Part shown: piece by piece, positions 1 through 8,489 of the stretch
Layout: each line of letters begins with the position of its first letter
How positions within the stretch are numbered: position 1 is the stretch's first letter
NCBI GenBank assembly: GCA_045106825.1
Contig: JBGCFH010000230.1
Location: 1-47,649 of the forward strand
DNA length: 47,649 bases
Direction: 5' to 3'
Origin: CAWVWD01 sp045106825
Lineage (GTDB): Bacteria; Bacteroidota; Bacteroidia; Chitinophagales; Saprospiraceae
The notes under the pieces: generated by a model
The model's database searches: none
What the model saw: only the letters and a program-made list of their open reading frames with translations
Told to the model about the DNA's origin: nothing
Position numbers and translations under genes: made by a program

Positions 1-402
1 TATCAACATTTTTGCTTTTTCTTTTCGGCGATAGCTTCATCAGAAAAAGTTTTCCATAGCTATGGCTATGCAAAATTTTTCTTCTTCGCTTTCACCAAAA
101 ATAAAGCCACTAAAACGTCAATAAACTTAATTTACAGTGTAATACTTTTTGCATTTTATTTAATCATTCTATCAGTTATCAATATTTAATTTCGACTGCA
201 TAGCAACAATTTTTAACACTTTAAGAATAGCAATTATCCATTAAACGTCTATTTGTACTTATATTTTCATCTAATTATCTCAAATAAATAGATATTGAAA
301 CATAATGTATAGATTTTGGAACATTTGTGAACGTGAATACTACATTACTAACATAGCTTTGTGGAAATATTTAACAAAAAATGTATTATTTAAATTTCAA
401 TT
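1..402. other. Intergenic stretch before the first gene
   Basis: I find no supportable gene here; all frames are broken by stops within short distances. A 12-bp perfect palindrome (ccatagctatgg) lies near position 55. A TAnnTTTG box (TAGCTTTG, 354-361) stands 42 bases before the SET gene and is a plausible -7 element. The nearest upstream TTG (325-327) is 26 bases away, somewhat far for a Bacteroidota -33 element. Confidence 0.5.
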
Positions 403-879
403 ATGAAATCACAAAGTATTCAAAGAGAGCAAGTCACGTCTACACTTGAAGTTAGACAACAATCAGCAGATTACAAATCTATGTTTGCGATACAAGATTT
501 AAACGTAAATACAATTATTGCTAATTTTTCTTTTGGAGAAAAGCTACAAAAACCTAATCGTTATTCCGTACAAATTAACGAGACAGAACACATCATTTTA
601 TCTCCACTTTACTTGCAATATATCAATCATAGTTGTAGTCCAAATGTATTTTTTGATACGACTACTATGGAGTTAAAAACACTACGACCAATAAAAGCAG
701 GTGAAGAGTTAGCTTTCTTTTATCCATCAACAGAATGGAAAATGACAGAAGCTTTTAATTGTGTTTGTGGTAGCCCAGAATGTCTTGGACAAATTCAAGG
801 TGCAGCATATCTAACCTATGATATCTTAAAGAAACATCGCTTTTCTAAGTATATTCTTGATAAATATCAGAATATATAA
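403..879 (+). CDS. Small SET-domain protein, putative protein-lysine methyltransferase
   Basis: A 158-residue protein with the signature of the catalytic half of a SET domain: YINHSCSPN (the N-H-S-C-x-P-N motif that forms the SAM and lysine site), followed by GEELAFFYP (the GEEL-x-F-x-Y motif) and a post-SET-like cysteine cluster, NCVCGSPEC. SET proteins transfer methyl groups from SAM to lysines. The first ~60 residues lack a clear N-terminal GxG SET motif, so the domain is compact or divergent. There is no signal peptide, so it is presumably cytoplasmic. A LuxR-type HTH and an EF-hand protein follow on the same strand (gaps of 111 and 6 bases). The substrate is unknown; action on a DNA-associated protein is only a guess. 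Confidence 0.8.
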   Translation: MKSQSIQREQVTSTLEVRQQSADYKSMFAIQDLNVNTIIANFSFGEKLQKPNRYSVQINETEHIILSPLYLQYINHSCSPNVFFDTTTMELKTLRPIKAGEELAFFYPSTEWKMTEAFNCVCGSPECLGQIQGAAYLTYDILKKHRFSKYILDKYQNI

Positions 880-990
880 GTACGTACTTGACTAAAAGTA
901 AACATATCATAGAACAACAATAATTATTATAAAAATACCATATCTACCTTCGGATAGGAAAGTAGTTTAATCATCCAAAATTTGTAAAAA

Positions 991-1272
991 ATGTTAGGAC
1001 AAATAATTACAAAAAAGGTGAATTCTGAACCTAAAAGAATGAAAGATAATCAAGTCAAAATATCAAATCGAGAATTGGAAATTTTACACCTAATATGTGA
1101 ACAATATACAACACTCGAAATTGCTCAGAAACTATATATTAGTCCTCGTACTGTAGATGTGCATCGAAATAAATTATTAAATAAACTCCAGTGCAAAAAC
1201 ACGGTAGGTTTAGTAGTGTATGCAATTCAAAACGGACTTATAGAAATAGATTCAATTAAAATAAAAAAATAA
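991..1272 (+). CDS. Stand-alone LuxR/NarL-type helix-turn-helix protein
   Basis: A 93-residue protein that is almost entirely one GerE/LuxR-type HTH. It begins with SNRELEILHLI, continues through the helices EIAQKLYISPRTVDVHR and ends in NKLLNKLQCKNTVGLVVYAI. No receiver or ligand-binding domain is attached, so it resembles the detached output domain of a NarL/FixJ response regulator. An internal ATG at 1039 (MKDNQ) is an alternative start giving 77 residues. The EF-hand gene starts 6 bases after the stop, so the two are very probably cotranscribed. Partner and targets cannot be inferred. Confidence 0.8.
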   Translation: MLGQIITKKVNSEPKRMKDNQVKISNRELEILHLICEQYTTLEIAQKLYISPRTVDVHRNKLLNKLQCKNTVGLVVYAIQNGLIEIDSIKIKK

Positions 1273-1278
1273 TTAACC

Positions 1279-1509
1279 ATGAGTATAACAACAAACAGAC
1301 AACAGTCATTCAATGCTATTGATAAAGATGGCAGCGGAATTATTGAATTCAAAGAATGGTACAAACATTTTGACGCTTTAATCCGCAAAAAGAATGCGAC
1401 CATGACTGCAGAGAAGTTAATGGGTTTATTTAAACAATATGAAGGAGATGATAAAGGAATCAACTTTGAGGAATATTCTCAATTTATGGATGATGTGTTA
1501 GGAAGGTAA
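1279..1509 (+). CDS. EF-hand calcium-binding protein
   Basis: A 76-residue protein with one canonical EF-hand loop, DKDGSGIIEFKE, which has Asp at loop positions 1 and 3, Ser at 5, Gly at 6, Ile at 8 and Glu at 12. A second, degenerate loop lies around YEGDDKGINFEE, keeping the Ile and final Glu but missing the Asp at position 1. It therefore looks like a paired EF-hand unit with one strong calcium site. No signal peptide is visible. It lies 6 bases downstream of the LuxR-type gene and converges on the HTCS gene, whose stop is 12 bases further on. The pairing suggests a small calcium-responsive or buffering protein; a direct link with the HTH protein is inference. Confidence 0.8.
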   Translation: MSITTNRQQSFNAIDKDGSGIIEFKEWYKHFDALIRKKNATMTAEKLMGLFKQYEGDDKGINFEEYSQFMDDVLGR

Positions 1510-1521
1510 TAATTTATATTT

Positions 1522-4500
1522 TCACCGCATCTCCGAAGGTACTTTACCATACTGTTTTTTAAACGCTCGTGCAAAATGACTGGGCGAAGAAAAACCTATA
1601 TTATAAGCGACTTCAGAAATGGTGAAATCACCTGTTTTTAGCAGTTCAAGAGCTTTTGCCAATCGCTGCGTCCGAATAATTTCAGTGACGGATTGATTGG
1701 TCAAAGCTTTGAGTTTGCGATAAAGCGAGGTACGACTCAAACCAAAATGTTGCCCAATTTTATCGCCTTTCAAATCTGGATTGTCCATATTTTTAATAAT
1801 ATAAGTTTTGAGTTCGGTGATGAATTTGTCCTCTTGAGCAAAACTTTCATTATTTTCATCGGTTTGTTGATTATCATTTTGGTAGCGTTGCTGTAAGGCT
1901 TGACGAATTTCTATCAATTTATTAATCCGCAATGCCAATTCTTTTGGGCTAAAAGGTTTGGTCAAATACGCATCTGCACCACGTTCAAATCCTTTTAGAC
2001 GACTTTCCAAAGCAGTTTTTGCGGTCAATAGTACCAACGGAATATGCGAAGTAGCGATATTATTTCTAATCGTTTCGATGACTTCAAAGCCATCTTTTCG
2101 AGGCATCATCACATCCGAGATAATCAAATCTGGAACAAATTCCAAAGCTTTTTCAATGCCTTCTTGTCCATCACTTGCTTCTATAATATTGTATAATGAA
2201 GGATCTAAACAAGATCCAATGTAAGTTCTGAGTTCGGAATTATCTTCAATAATTAATACATCAAGTTTTTCGGTATTACTGGAAGTTGTCATTGTTTTTT
2301 CTGTCTCAATCGTTGATTTTGGCAATATTAAAACTTCTTCTATGCTGGTTTCAATCGTAGAGATAGGAATATTAGTTGCTTCCAAAACGGGCAATTGTAT
2401 TTGAAAGGTTGTGCCTTTGTTTTCTTCACTTTTGACTGAAATTGTTCCGTTTTGTAGTTCGACCAATTCCTTGACCAAGGATAAACCGATACCTGTTCCT
2501 TCTTGTACACGAGTTGTCGTAGCGTCAACTTGATAAAAACGGTTAAAGAGGTTTTTCAAATCTTCTATTTTAATACCAACGCCATTATCTTTTACAATCA
2601 ATCGAATCGTATCTTGGTTTTCTATTGTTACTTGGGTCAATGAAAGTTCTATTTTACCGTCTTTTGGCGTAAATTTGATGGCATTCGATAATAGATTAAA
2701 TATGATTTTTTGCCACTTTTTTTCATCAAAATACGTTTTCCAAATAGTTGGATTAGCAGAAAATAGTAACGTTTGTTTTTTCCGTTTAGCTAACGGTTCA
2801 AACCGATCTAATAAACTTTTGCTAAAAGCTACAATGTCACCATGTTTGATTTCAATTTGCATTTGTCCACCTTCGAGCTTAGAAATATCCAATAATTGAT
2901 TAATAAGATTAAGTAAATGTTGAGCATTTTTAGCAACACTATTTAAACGTTTTTTTAGAAAATACGCAGACGGTTCTGCTGCCATTTGCTGAACTGGCCC
3001 AATAATCAAAGTCAATGGTGTACGAAATTCATGTGTAATATTTGAAAAGAAATTAGTTTTTGCTTTGTCCAATTCTTTTAACGCTTCGGCTTGTTCATTA
3101 ATCGTAGCCGTTCTTTCTTGTACCGTATTTTCTAATATTTCTTTGTCTTGTAGAAGTTTTGCCGTTCGATAGCGAGTGAATTGCCAAAATCCGCCACCAA
3201 TCAACGAAATAGTTAAGATGATAAACCATGTTTGTAAATAAAATGGTTTCACGACCTTTATCTTCATTGTCAAATGCTTTTTTGTCCAAGTCGTTCCATC
3301 TATTTGTCCTCTTATTTGCAATGTATAAGTGCCATAAGGCAAGGAATTGATACGAATAAAATTATCCGTCGTATAATTCCAATCATTGTCATAACCATTT
3401 ATTTTATAAGAATAAAGTTTGTCTTTCTTTTTAAAATCCATTAATGTAAAATAGATTTCAAAAAGTTTATCATTAGGTTTTATCGTTAAAATTTGTTGAT
3501 TTTGCACGATTTCTGTAATATTTCGGAACTTCGTTTCATCATTTTTTAAAATCTTAAACGCTGTAAAATTAAGCGGTACTTCGATATTTGTATTCCCAAC
3601 AAGATCCTTTGGATGAAAACCAATAACACCGCTCAAACCACCAAAATAAAAATTTCCATCTTTGTCTTGATGATAAGAATAGGTATTAAATTCCTCATGA
3701 AGCAATCCATGTTCAGGTAAATAAGTATTGACTTCAAAGGTTTCCTTATTTAATCTTATCAATCCATAATCGCTTGGCAACCACAAAAAACCATATTCAT
3801 CTTCAAAAACAGCATAAATATTTTGATTTAAAAACCCTTCGGAGCGTCCAAATACTTTTATCGTATTCGTTTTCGGTTGCCAATAAATCAATCCTTTTCC
3901 TCTGCTTCCTATCCAAAAATCACCATTTTTATCTTCATGCAAATTGTTAAATTCTTCTGTCGGAAATCCTGTTTTTGTATTAAATTTATTTAAAATATTA
4001 GCATTAGCATCTATCAAAAAAAGTCCTTTACTCGTCACTAACCAAGTTCCTTGTTCATTTTGATAAGCTTGTCGAATAGTCGCTATATTTAATAAAGAAT
4101 CGGGTGATACAAAACTTTGGATAGTATCACTATTTTCTGTCAAATAGCACAATCCTTGTTCTGTACCAATCCATAATTTATCCGAACCTTTGGGACGAAA
4201 AGGCAGATACATAAAGTTTTTTCCATTAAAATGAAACAACCGTTCTTCTCCCGTTTTCAAATCTTTTCGCATCAAGTTGTAATAGTAATTCCCAATCCAC
4301 AGTATATTTTTTTCTTTAAAAAAAACAGCAGCATGTTGAAAATTAATTGCTTTAGATATTTCCTTTGAAGTTATATCTATTTGACTAATCTCGAAACTAT
4401 TAGCAAGTAATATCTTGTTCTCTATCCTAATGATACCTCGTGAATTACTACTTTCAATATACTTTTTAAAAGGAATTTCTCGACGAGTAATTTTAAACAA

Positions 4501-5505
4501 ACCTTCGGTAGACGTTATCCAAAGGTTATTTTGTTTATCTATAAATAAATGCCTTAAATCACTTATTCGATTACTTACTTCTAAAGGTTGATTATAAATA
4601 ATTTTGCCTGTTGGCGAAATACAAACAATGGTTTCTTTAGCACCTGGTTCTCCCGAAATCAACCATTTATATCCCAACTTGTCCACCACAAAATCTTCAA
4701 CACCATTGAGATTCCATTCTTTTTTTGGAAACACTAACGGAACAATTTTTTCGCCTTTTACTTCAAGCCATGAATACCGAACAATGCCTTCATTTGGTTG
4801 GTAACCTACATAAATAGTGTCATTAAATATTTTAAGATGTGCTAAATATTTTGGAGCTAATTGCTTTTTTAATGTTCTATTAGGTAGCAAGGAAAAAAGC
4901 GTATCTTTATTATAAAAAACAAAGCCTTGATTTTTTCCTTGATCCGTTCCTTTAAAACTTGCAGGTTCATAATGCTTATAAATGGATTTTAATTGATGAT
5001 TTTTATAAGTATAAAAATCACCATGATAACCTTGAAATTGGACAACATATTGATCTGTTGAAACAGGTAGAAAACCTTTACTGGTTATAAATTTTTTAGC
5101 TGTTGCATCAATTTTAATATCTTTTGTTCCTAAAAAATCTTCAACACTTTGTACTTTTTCTGTAAAAGGATTTAATATTTGTACAGGAACATCAATAGAC
5201 CGATACCAAACGAATCCTTCATTGTCTATACCAAAGGTAGGATAGTCTTCAGCTATTATTTTTAACTCTTCCCGCCCAAAAGTTTGAAACGAATAACCAT
5301 CATATTTAAATAACATTCCTGGACTATTGCCCCAAATATTTCCAAATGTATCTTGTTGTAAATTAAGCACTTGACGATTAGGTAAACCATCTTTTATTGA
5401 AATATGCTGAATATCGAATAGGTATTTTTGTCCTATACTACAATAAGAAGAGAATAGAAAAAACAATAGTACATATACATTACGGCAGTAAAAGGTTCTT
5501 TTCAT
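1522..5505 (-). CDS. Hybrid two-component system (HTCS), sensor/kinase/receiver/AraC in one chain
   Basis: A 1327-residue one-chain signalling protein. Order: signal peptide (residues 1-25), a periplasmic double propeller of Reg_prop repeats (recurring DKQNNLWI, DKNGDFWIGS and DEYGFLWLPS strands), a Y_Y_Y domain (~660-750), one membrane helix near 760 (WFIILTISLIGGGFW), then HisKA with NITHEFRTPLTL (phospho-acceptor His about residue 825), an HATPase domain (DNGVGI, GTGIGLSL), a receiver with LIISDVMMP (Asp about 1131) and a C-terminal AraC HTH (SEVAYNIGFSSPSHFARAFK). HTCS proteins bind an oligosaccharide or other cue outside and directly activate nearby genes. It is divergent from the DUF2891/pxp cluster, which could be its target, but I found no repeat array like those of the other two HTCS genes, and its sequence is clearly more distant from them. 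Confidence 0.95.
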   Translation of the reverse strand: MKRTFYCRNVYVLLFFLFSSYCSIGQKYLFDIQHISIKDGLPNRQVLNLQQDTFGNIWGNSPGMLFKYDGYSFQTFGREELKIIAEDYPTFGIDNEGFVWYRSIDVPVQILNPFTEKVQSVEDFLGTKDIKIDATAKKFITSKGFLPVSTDQYVVQFQGYHGDFYTYKNHQLKSIYKHYEPASFKGTDQGKNQGFVFYNKDTLFSLLPNRTLKKQLAPKYLAHLKIFNDTIYVGYQPNEGIVRYSWLEVKGEKIVPLVFPKKEWNLNGVEDFVVDKLGYKWLISGEPGAKETIVCISPTGKIIYNQPLEVSNRISDLRHLFIDKQNNLWITSTEGLFKITRREIPFKKYIESSNSRGIIRIENKILLANSFEISQIDITSKEISKAINFQHAAVFFKEKNILWIGNYYYNLMRKDLKTGEERLFHFNGKNFMYLPFRPKGSDKLWIGTEQGLCYLTENSDTIQSFVSPDSLLNIATIRQAYQNEQGTWLVTSKGLFLIDANANILNKFNTKTGFPTEEFNNLHEDKNGDFWIGSRGKGLIYWQPKTNTIKVFGRSEGFLNQNIYAVFEDEYGFLWLPSDYGLIRLNKETFEVNTYLPEHGLLHEEFNTYSYHQDKDGNFYFGGLSGVIGFHPKDLVGNTNIEVPLNFTAFKILKNDETKFRNITEIVQNQQILTIKPNDKLFEIYFTLMDFKKKDKLYSYKINGYDNDWNYTTDNFIRINSLPYGTYTLQIRGQIDGTTWTKKHLTMKIKVVKPFYLQTWFIILTISLIGGGFWQFTRYRTAKLLQDKEILENTVQERTATINEQAEALKELDKAKTNFFSNITHEFRTPLTLIIGPVQQMAAEPSAYFLKKRLNSVAKNAQHLLNLINQLLDISKLEGGQMQIEIKHGDIVAFSKSLLDRFEPLAKRKKQTLLFSANPTIWKTYFDEKKWQKIIFNLLSNAIKFTPKDGKIELSLTQVTIENQDTIRLIVKDNGVGIKIEDLKNLFNRFYQVDATTTRVQEGTGIGLSLVKELVELQNGTISVKSEENKGTTFQIQLPVLEATNIPISTIETSIEEVLILPKSTIETEKTMTTSSNTEKLDVLIIEDNSELRTYIGSCLDPSLYNIIEASDGQEGIEKALEFVPDLIISDVMMPRKDGFEVIETIRNNIATSHIPLVLLTAKTALESRLKGFERGADAYLTKPFSPKELALRINKLIEIRQALQQRYQNDNQQTDENNESFAQEDKFITELKTYIIKNMDNPDLKGDKIGQHFGLSRTSLYRKLKALTNQSVTEIIRTQRLAKALELLKTGDFTISEVAYNIGFSSPSHFARAFKKQYGKVPSEMR

Positions 5506-6013
5506 GCAAAAAGGTAATTTCGATTTGGCGTATGTAAATTTATATAAATCAATTGATTTTCCTAATACTTGTTATAAATATTCAAAACTAAAAACTGCAT
5601 TCACTTTAAAAATAAATACGATTTTTTAATAACCTTTCCTAAGGTGGCAAACCCGCAACTCGCAACTAACAATCTTGAACTTGCAAGTTTTGCTCCCGAG
5701 TCCTCGGGATAAGACTTGACTATTTAGAAACTAATATACATTGCCTTTGATTTCTTCATAATTAAGTCTCATTTCTTAAACTTTTTACAAAAAACTTAAG
5801 AGTAAAACTGTTATTTAAAATCATATACATTTCGGTAGGACGTGACGGAAACATTCCAATTGTCTTATTTTGGGCTTATCCCAAAAATTTGTATGGTTTT
5901 AAAAACGGTTATTTTGACTTTAATCAGAACAACTAATTTTCCAACTTATTTCTATTAATTCCCATCGTTTTATCCTAATTTCATTGTTAAAATAAAAACT
6001 AAATAATTTGTAA
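5506..6013. other. Divergent intergenic region with short palindromes
   Basis: Separates the HTCS and DUF2891 starts. It contains a 12-bp perfect palindrome, aacttgcaagtt (5678-5689), and a 7-bp-stem hairpin, tcccgag-tc-ctcggga (5694-5709), whose core (ccgagtcctcgg) recurs at 17271-17282. A further weak hairpin (ttttggg-ctta-tcccaaaa) lies near 5868-5888. No gene, and no promoter with both boxes in register, was found. Confidence 0.5.
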
Positions 6014-7117
6014 ATGATGAAATTAAAATTACCAATTATCATAATGCTACTTTTTCTAATGGCTTGTTCGGCAAACGAAGAACCGACAGAAAACACGACT
6101 CAAGCACCAACGAAAACTGATAAATCCATCGAACTCACCTTAGACGAAGCAAACCGATTAGCCGATTTACCATTAGGATGTATTCAAAATCCGTTGCCAT
6201 ACAAGTCGGGAATTGTCATCGAAAAAGAGGAAGATTTGGCAATGCCAATTGTGCATCATCCTGCGTTTTATGGTTGTTTTGATTGGCATTCTGCCGTTCA
6301 TGGACATTGGTCGCTGGTGTATTTATTGAAGACATTTCCAGACTTAGCGAAGCGAGATGCAGCGATGGAAATGATAGATAAGAACTTGACAAAAGCAAAT
6401 ATTGAACAAGAAATTGCCTATTTTTCAATGAATAGTCAAAGTGCATCTTTCGAGCGAACTTACGGCTGGGCTTGGCTTTTGAAATTGCAAGAAGAGCTTT
6501 ACACTTGGGACAATCCGAAAGCGAAAGAATGGTACAAAAACCTTGAACCGTTGGCGGATTATATTGCGAAAGCGTACATCAGTTATTTACCAAAATTGGT
6601 TTATCCAATTCGTGTTGGCGAACATTCAAACACGGCTTTTGGATTGAGTTTCGCTTACGATTATGCTCAAACGGTTGGTAATACCAAATTAGAAAAACTA
6701 ATTAAAGAAAGTGCGATTCGTTTTTATAATAATGACAAAAATTGTCCAATAAGTTGGGAACCGAGCGGCTATGATTTTTTGTCGCCTTGTTTGCAAGAGT
6801 TGGATATTATGCGAAAAGTATTGAATGATGAGGAATTTGCTCAATGGTCGAAGGCTTTTCTACCAGAATTGTTTGAGCAAAAAATGACGTTAGAACCTGG
6901 TAAAGTACTTGACCGTTCAGATGGAAAATTAGTACATTTAGATGGTTTGAATTTCTCACGAGCTTGGTGTTTATACAGCTTAAAAGACAATACAAATGCT
7001 TACAATATTGCAACAGAACATTTGGATTATTCCTTATCGAAAATTACAGACGGAGATTATGCTGGTCAACACTGGTTAGCGTCGTTTGCATTGTATGCGT
7101 TTAAGGCAAAGAATTGA
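6014..7117 (+). CDS. DUF2891 family lipoprotein
   Basis: A 367-residue protein with a lipoprotein signal: a hydrophobic stretch ending in the lipobox LMAC (Cys at residue 18), so it is predicted to be membrane-anchored. The body matches the DUF2891 family: HPAFYGCFDWHSAVHGHW near residue 85, a helical central part, GEHSNTAFGLSFAYDYA, and ISWEPSGYDFLSPCLQE. The pattern of helices and conserved His/Trp/Asp resembles (alpha/alpha)6-barrel enzymes, but no biochemical function is known to me. It is the first gene of the 5-oxoprolinase cluster; its TGA stop is the first three bases of a 56-bp inverted-repeat arm. Position suggests a role in obtaining or processing a peptide or 5-oxoproline-containing substrate outside the cytoplasm (inference). 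A second ATG one codon downstream is possible. Confidence 0.85.
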   Translation: MMKLKLPIIIMLLFLMACSANEEPTENTTQAPTKTDKSIELTLDEANRLADLPLGCIQNPLPYKSGIVIEKEEDLAMPIVHHPAFYGCFDWHSAVHGHWSLVYLLKTFPDLAKRDAAMEMIDKNLTKANIEQEIAYFSMNSQSASFERTYGWAWLLKLQEELYTWDNPKAKEWYKNLEPLADYIAKAYISYLPKLVYPIRVGEHSNTAFGLSFAYDYAQTVGNTKLEKLIKESAIRFYNNDKNCPISWEPSGYDFLSPCLQELDIMRKVLNDEEFAQWSKAFLPELFEQKMTLEPGKVLDRSDGKLVHLDGLNFSRAWCLYSLKDNTNAYNIATEHLDYSLSKITDGDYAGQHWLASFALYAFKAKN

Positions 7118-7245
7118 TTGTGTCGCTTCGCTGATTGTATGATTGTATCGCCTTTGGCTGATTGTTGTCGCAATTGTTTTACGAACATTCGACAACAATC
7201 AGACAAAGGCGATACAATCATACAATCAGCGAAGCGACACAATCA
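7115..7245. repeat. Long near-perfect inverted repeat between DUF2891 and transporter genes
   Basis: Two 56-base arms (7115-7170 and 7190-7245) are complementary with one mismatch, around a 19-base spacer. The arms are built from short words (variants of gattgtat and tcgc) repeated within each arm. The left arm starts exactly on the TGA of the upstream gene, and the transporter ATG follows the right arm by 13 bases. It could fold as a very stable RNA hairpin or DNA cruciform and so modulate readthrough or the RNA stability of the downstream genes. Confidence 0.9.
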
Positions 7246-7258
7246 CACAATCAATCAG

Positions 7259-8434
7259 ATGAAAAAATATTTTGGACCAAGTACATTGATTGCAGCGGCT
7301 TTTATCGGGCCAGGAACATTGACGACTTGCACAATGGTTGGCGTTCAGACTTCGTATTTCTTGCTTTGGGCGATGCTTTTCGCAATAATTGCGACCATCG
7401 TTTTACAGGAAATGGCAGCACGTTTGGGATTCGTAACGCAAGAAGGTTTGGGCGAAGCATTCAATCGACAATTTCCGAAAGGAATTAGTAGATTGGTCGT
7501 TTTCTTTTTAGTCATTGGTGCGATTTTGATTGGCAATGCTGCGTATGAAGCTGGAAATATTTCTGGCGGCGTTTTGGGATTAGATTTGTTGTTTGGTGAA
7601 ATGAAATTGATGCCGATTGTTTTGGGCGGAATTTGCTTTTTGTTGATGTATTTTGGTGGTTATAAATGGATTGAAAAAATCTTGATTTCGTTGGTGATTT
7701 TGATGAGTATTTGCTTTTTGGTCACAGCGATTATGGTTCAGCCGAACATTGGCGAAATTCTACAAGGTTTTATTCCTCAACGGATTGAAGGCGATAATTT
7801 TTTATTGATAATGGCAGTTATCGGTACAACTGTCGTTCCGTACAATCTGTTTTTACACGCTTCTACGATTTCTAAAAAATGGAAAGCAAACGATTCGCTC
7901 AAAGATTTGAGAATCGAAAATGCTGTTGCGATTATTTTAGGCGGTTTGATTTCGATATTAATCATCATCACGGCAGCGAGTTCTGACGCATTGACGGAAG
8001 TCAAATCTGCGAAAGATTTAGCGATTCAACTCGAACCGTTATTCGGACAAAGTGCGAAATGGTTTATGGGAATTGGTTTGATGGCAGCAGGTTTGAGTTC
8101 GGCGTTGACAGCACCTTTGGCGGCGGCTTTTGCTGCAAAAGGTTTGTTCGGCTGGTCAGATGATGAAACGAATATTAAGTTTCGTTCGGTTTGGATTATT
8201 ATTTTAGTGATTGGCGTTTTGGTGTCGATTACGGATGTTGAGCGAGTATTGATTATTAAATTTGCACAAATTACGAATGCGATTTTATTGCCATTTATCG
8301 CTGGTTATTTGTTGTATATTTCTAATTCCAAATCAATTTTAGGCAAGTTTACCAATAGTCGATTGTCGAATGTTTTGGGTGTTATTGTCTTGATTGTTAC
8401 GGTTTTATTGAGTTTGAAATCGTTATTTGCATAG
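7259..8434 (+). CDS. Nramp-superfamily transporter of the YcsG type, probable 5-oxoproline-linked permease
   Basis: A 391-residue polytopic membrane protein with about 11 helices. I chose ATG 7259 (MKKYFGPSTLIAAAF) because this matches the family start and everything upstream in frame is the palindrome. It is clearly Nramp-like, but the helix-1 metal motif DPGN is replaced by GPGT (FIGPGTLTTCTM) and the helix-6 motif MPHN by VPYN (VVPYNLFLHAS). The residues that coordinate Mn/Fe in characterised Nramps (Asp, Asn, Met) are therefore missing. In Bacillus subtilis the related gene ycsG sits beside ycsF (pxpA), kipI (pxpB) and kipA (pxpC). With pxpA starting 55 bases downstream here, import of 5-oxoproline or a similar small acid is more likely than metal transport (inference). 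The TAG stop lies inside a REP-like repeat unit. Confidence 0.85.
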   Translation: MKKYFGPSTLIAAAFIGPGTLTTCTMVGVQTSYFLLWAMLFAIIATIVLQEMAARLGFVTQEGLGEAFNRQFPKGISRLVVFFLVIGAILIGNAAYEAGNISGGVLGLDLLFGEMKLMPIVLGGICFLLMYFGGYKWIEKILISLVILMSICFLVTAIMVQPNIGEILQGFIPQRIEGDNFLLIMAVIGTTVVPYNLFLHASTISKKWKANDSLKDLRIENAVAIILGGLISILIIITAASSDALTEVKSAKDLAIQLEPLFGQSAKWFMGIGLMAAGLSSALTAPLAAAFAAKGLFGWSDDETNIKFRSVWIIILVIGVLVSITDVERVLIIKFAQITNAILLPFIAGYLLYISNSKSILGKFTNSRLSNVLGVIVLIVTVLLSLKSLFA

Positions 8435-8475
8435 GTACAACCTATGATTACTCATATTGAACTCTTTCAGAGTTC
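8431..8475. repeat. Single REP-like two-hairpin unit
   Basis: Consists of a mini-hairpin ataggt-aca-acctat, a linker gattactcatattg, and a second mini-hairpin aactct-ttc-agagtt. The same unit occurs as inverted pairs at 10881-10975 and 20476-20586. Here it provides the TAG stop of the transporter gene and fills most of the gap to pxpA. Confidence 0.85.
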
Positions 8476-8489
8476 TATAAAAAAATAAA

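Noticed and set aside
1..130. Partial gene on the minus strand at the left edge
   Set aside because: Short open stretches in several frames all end quickly and show no recognisable protein.
5506..6013. HTCS operator array in front of the DUF2891/pxp cluster
   Set aside because: I found no set of direct repeats with regular spacing; the HTCS at 1522-5505 may still regulate it through an unrecognised site.
7118..7258. N-terminal extension of the Nramp-like protein (438-residue version)
   Set aside because: The extension is encoded entirely by the inverted repeat; the family N-terminus fits ATG 7259.
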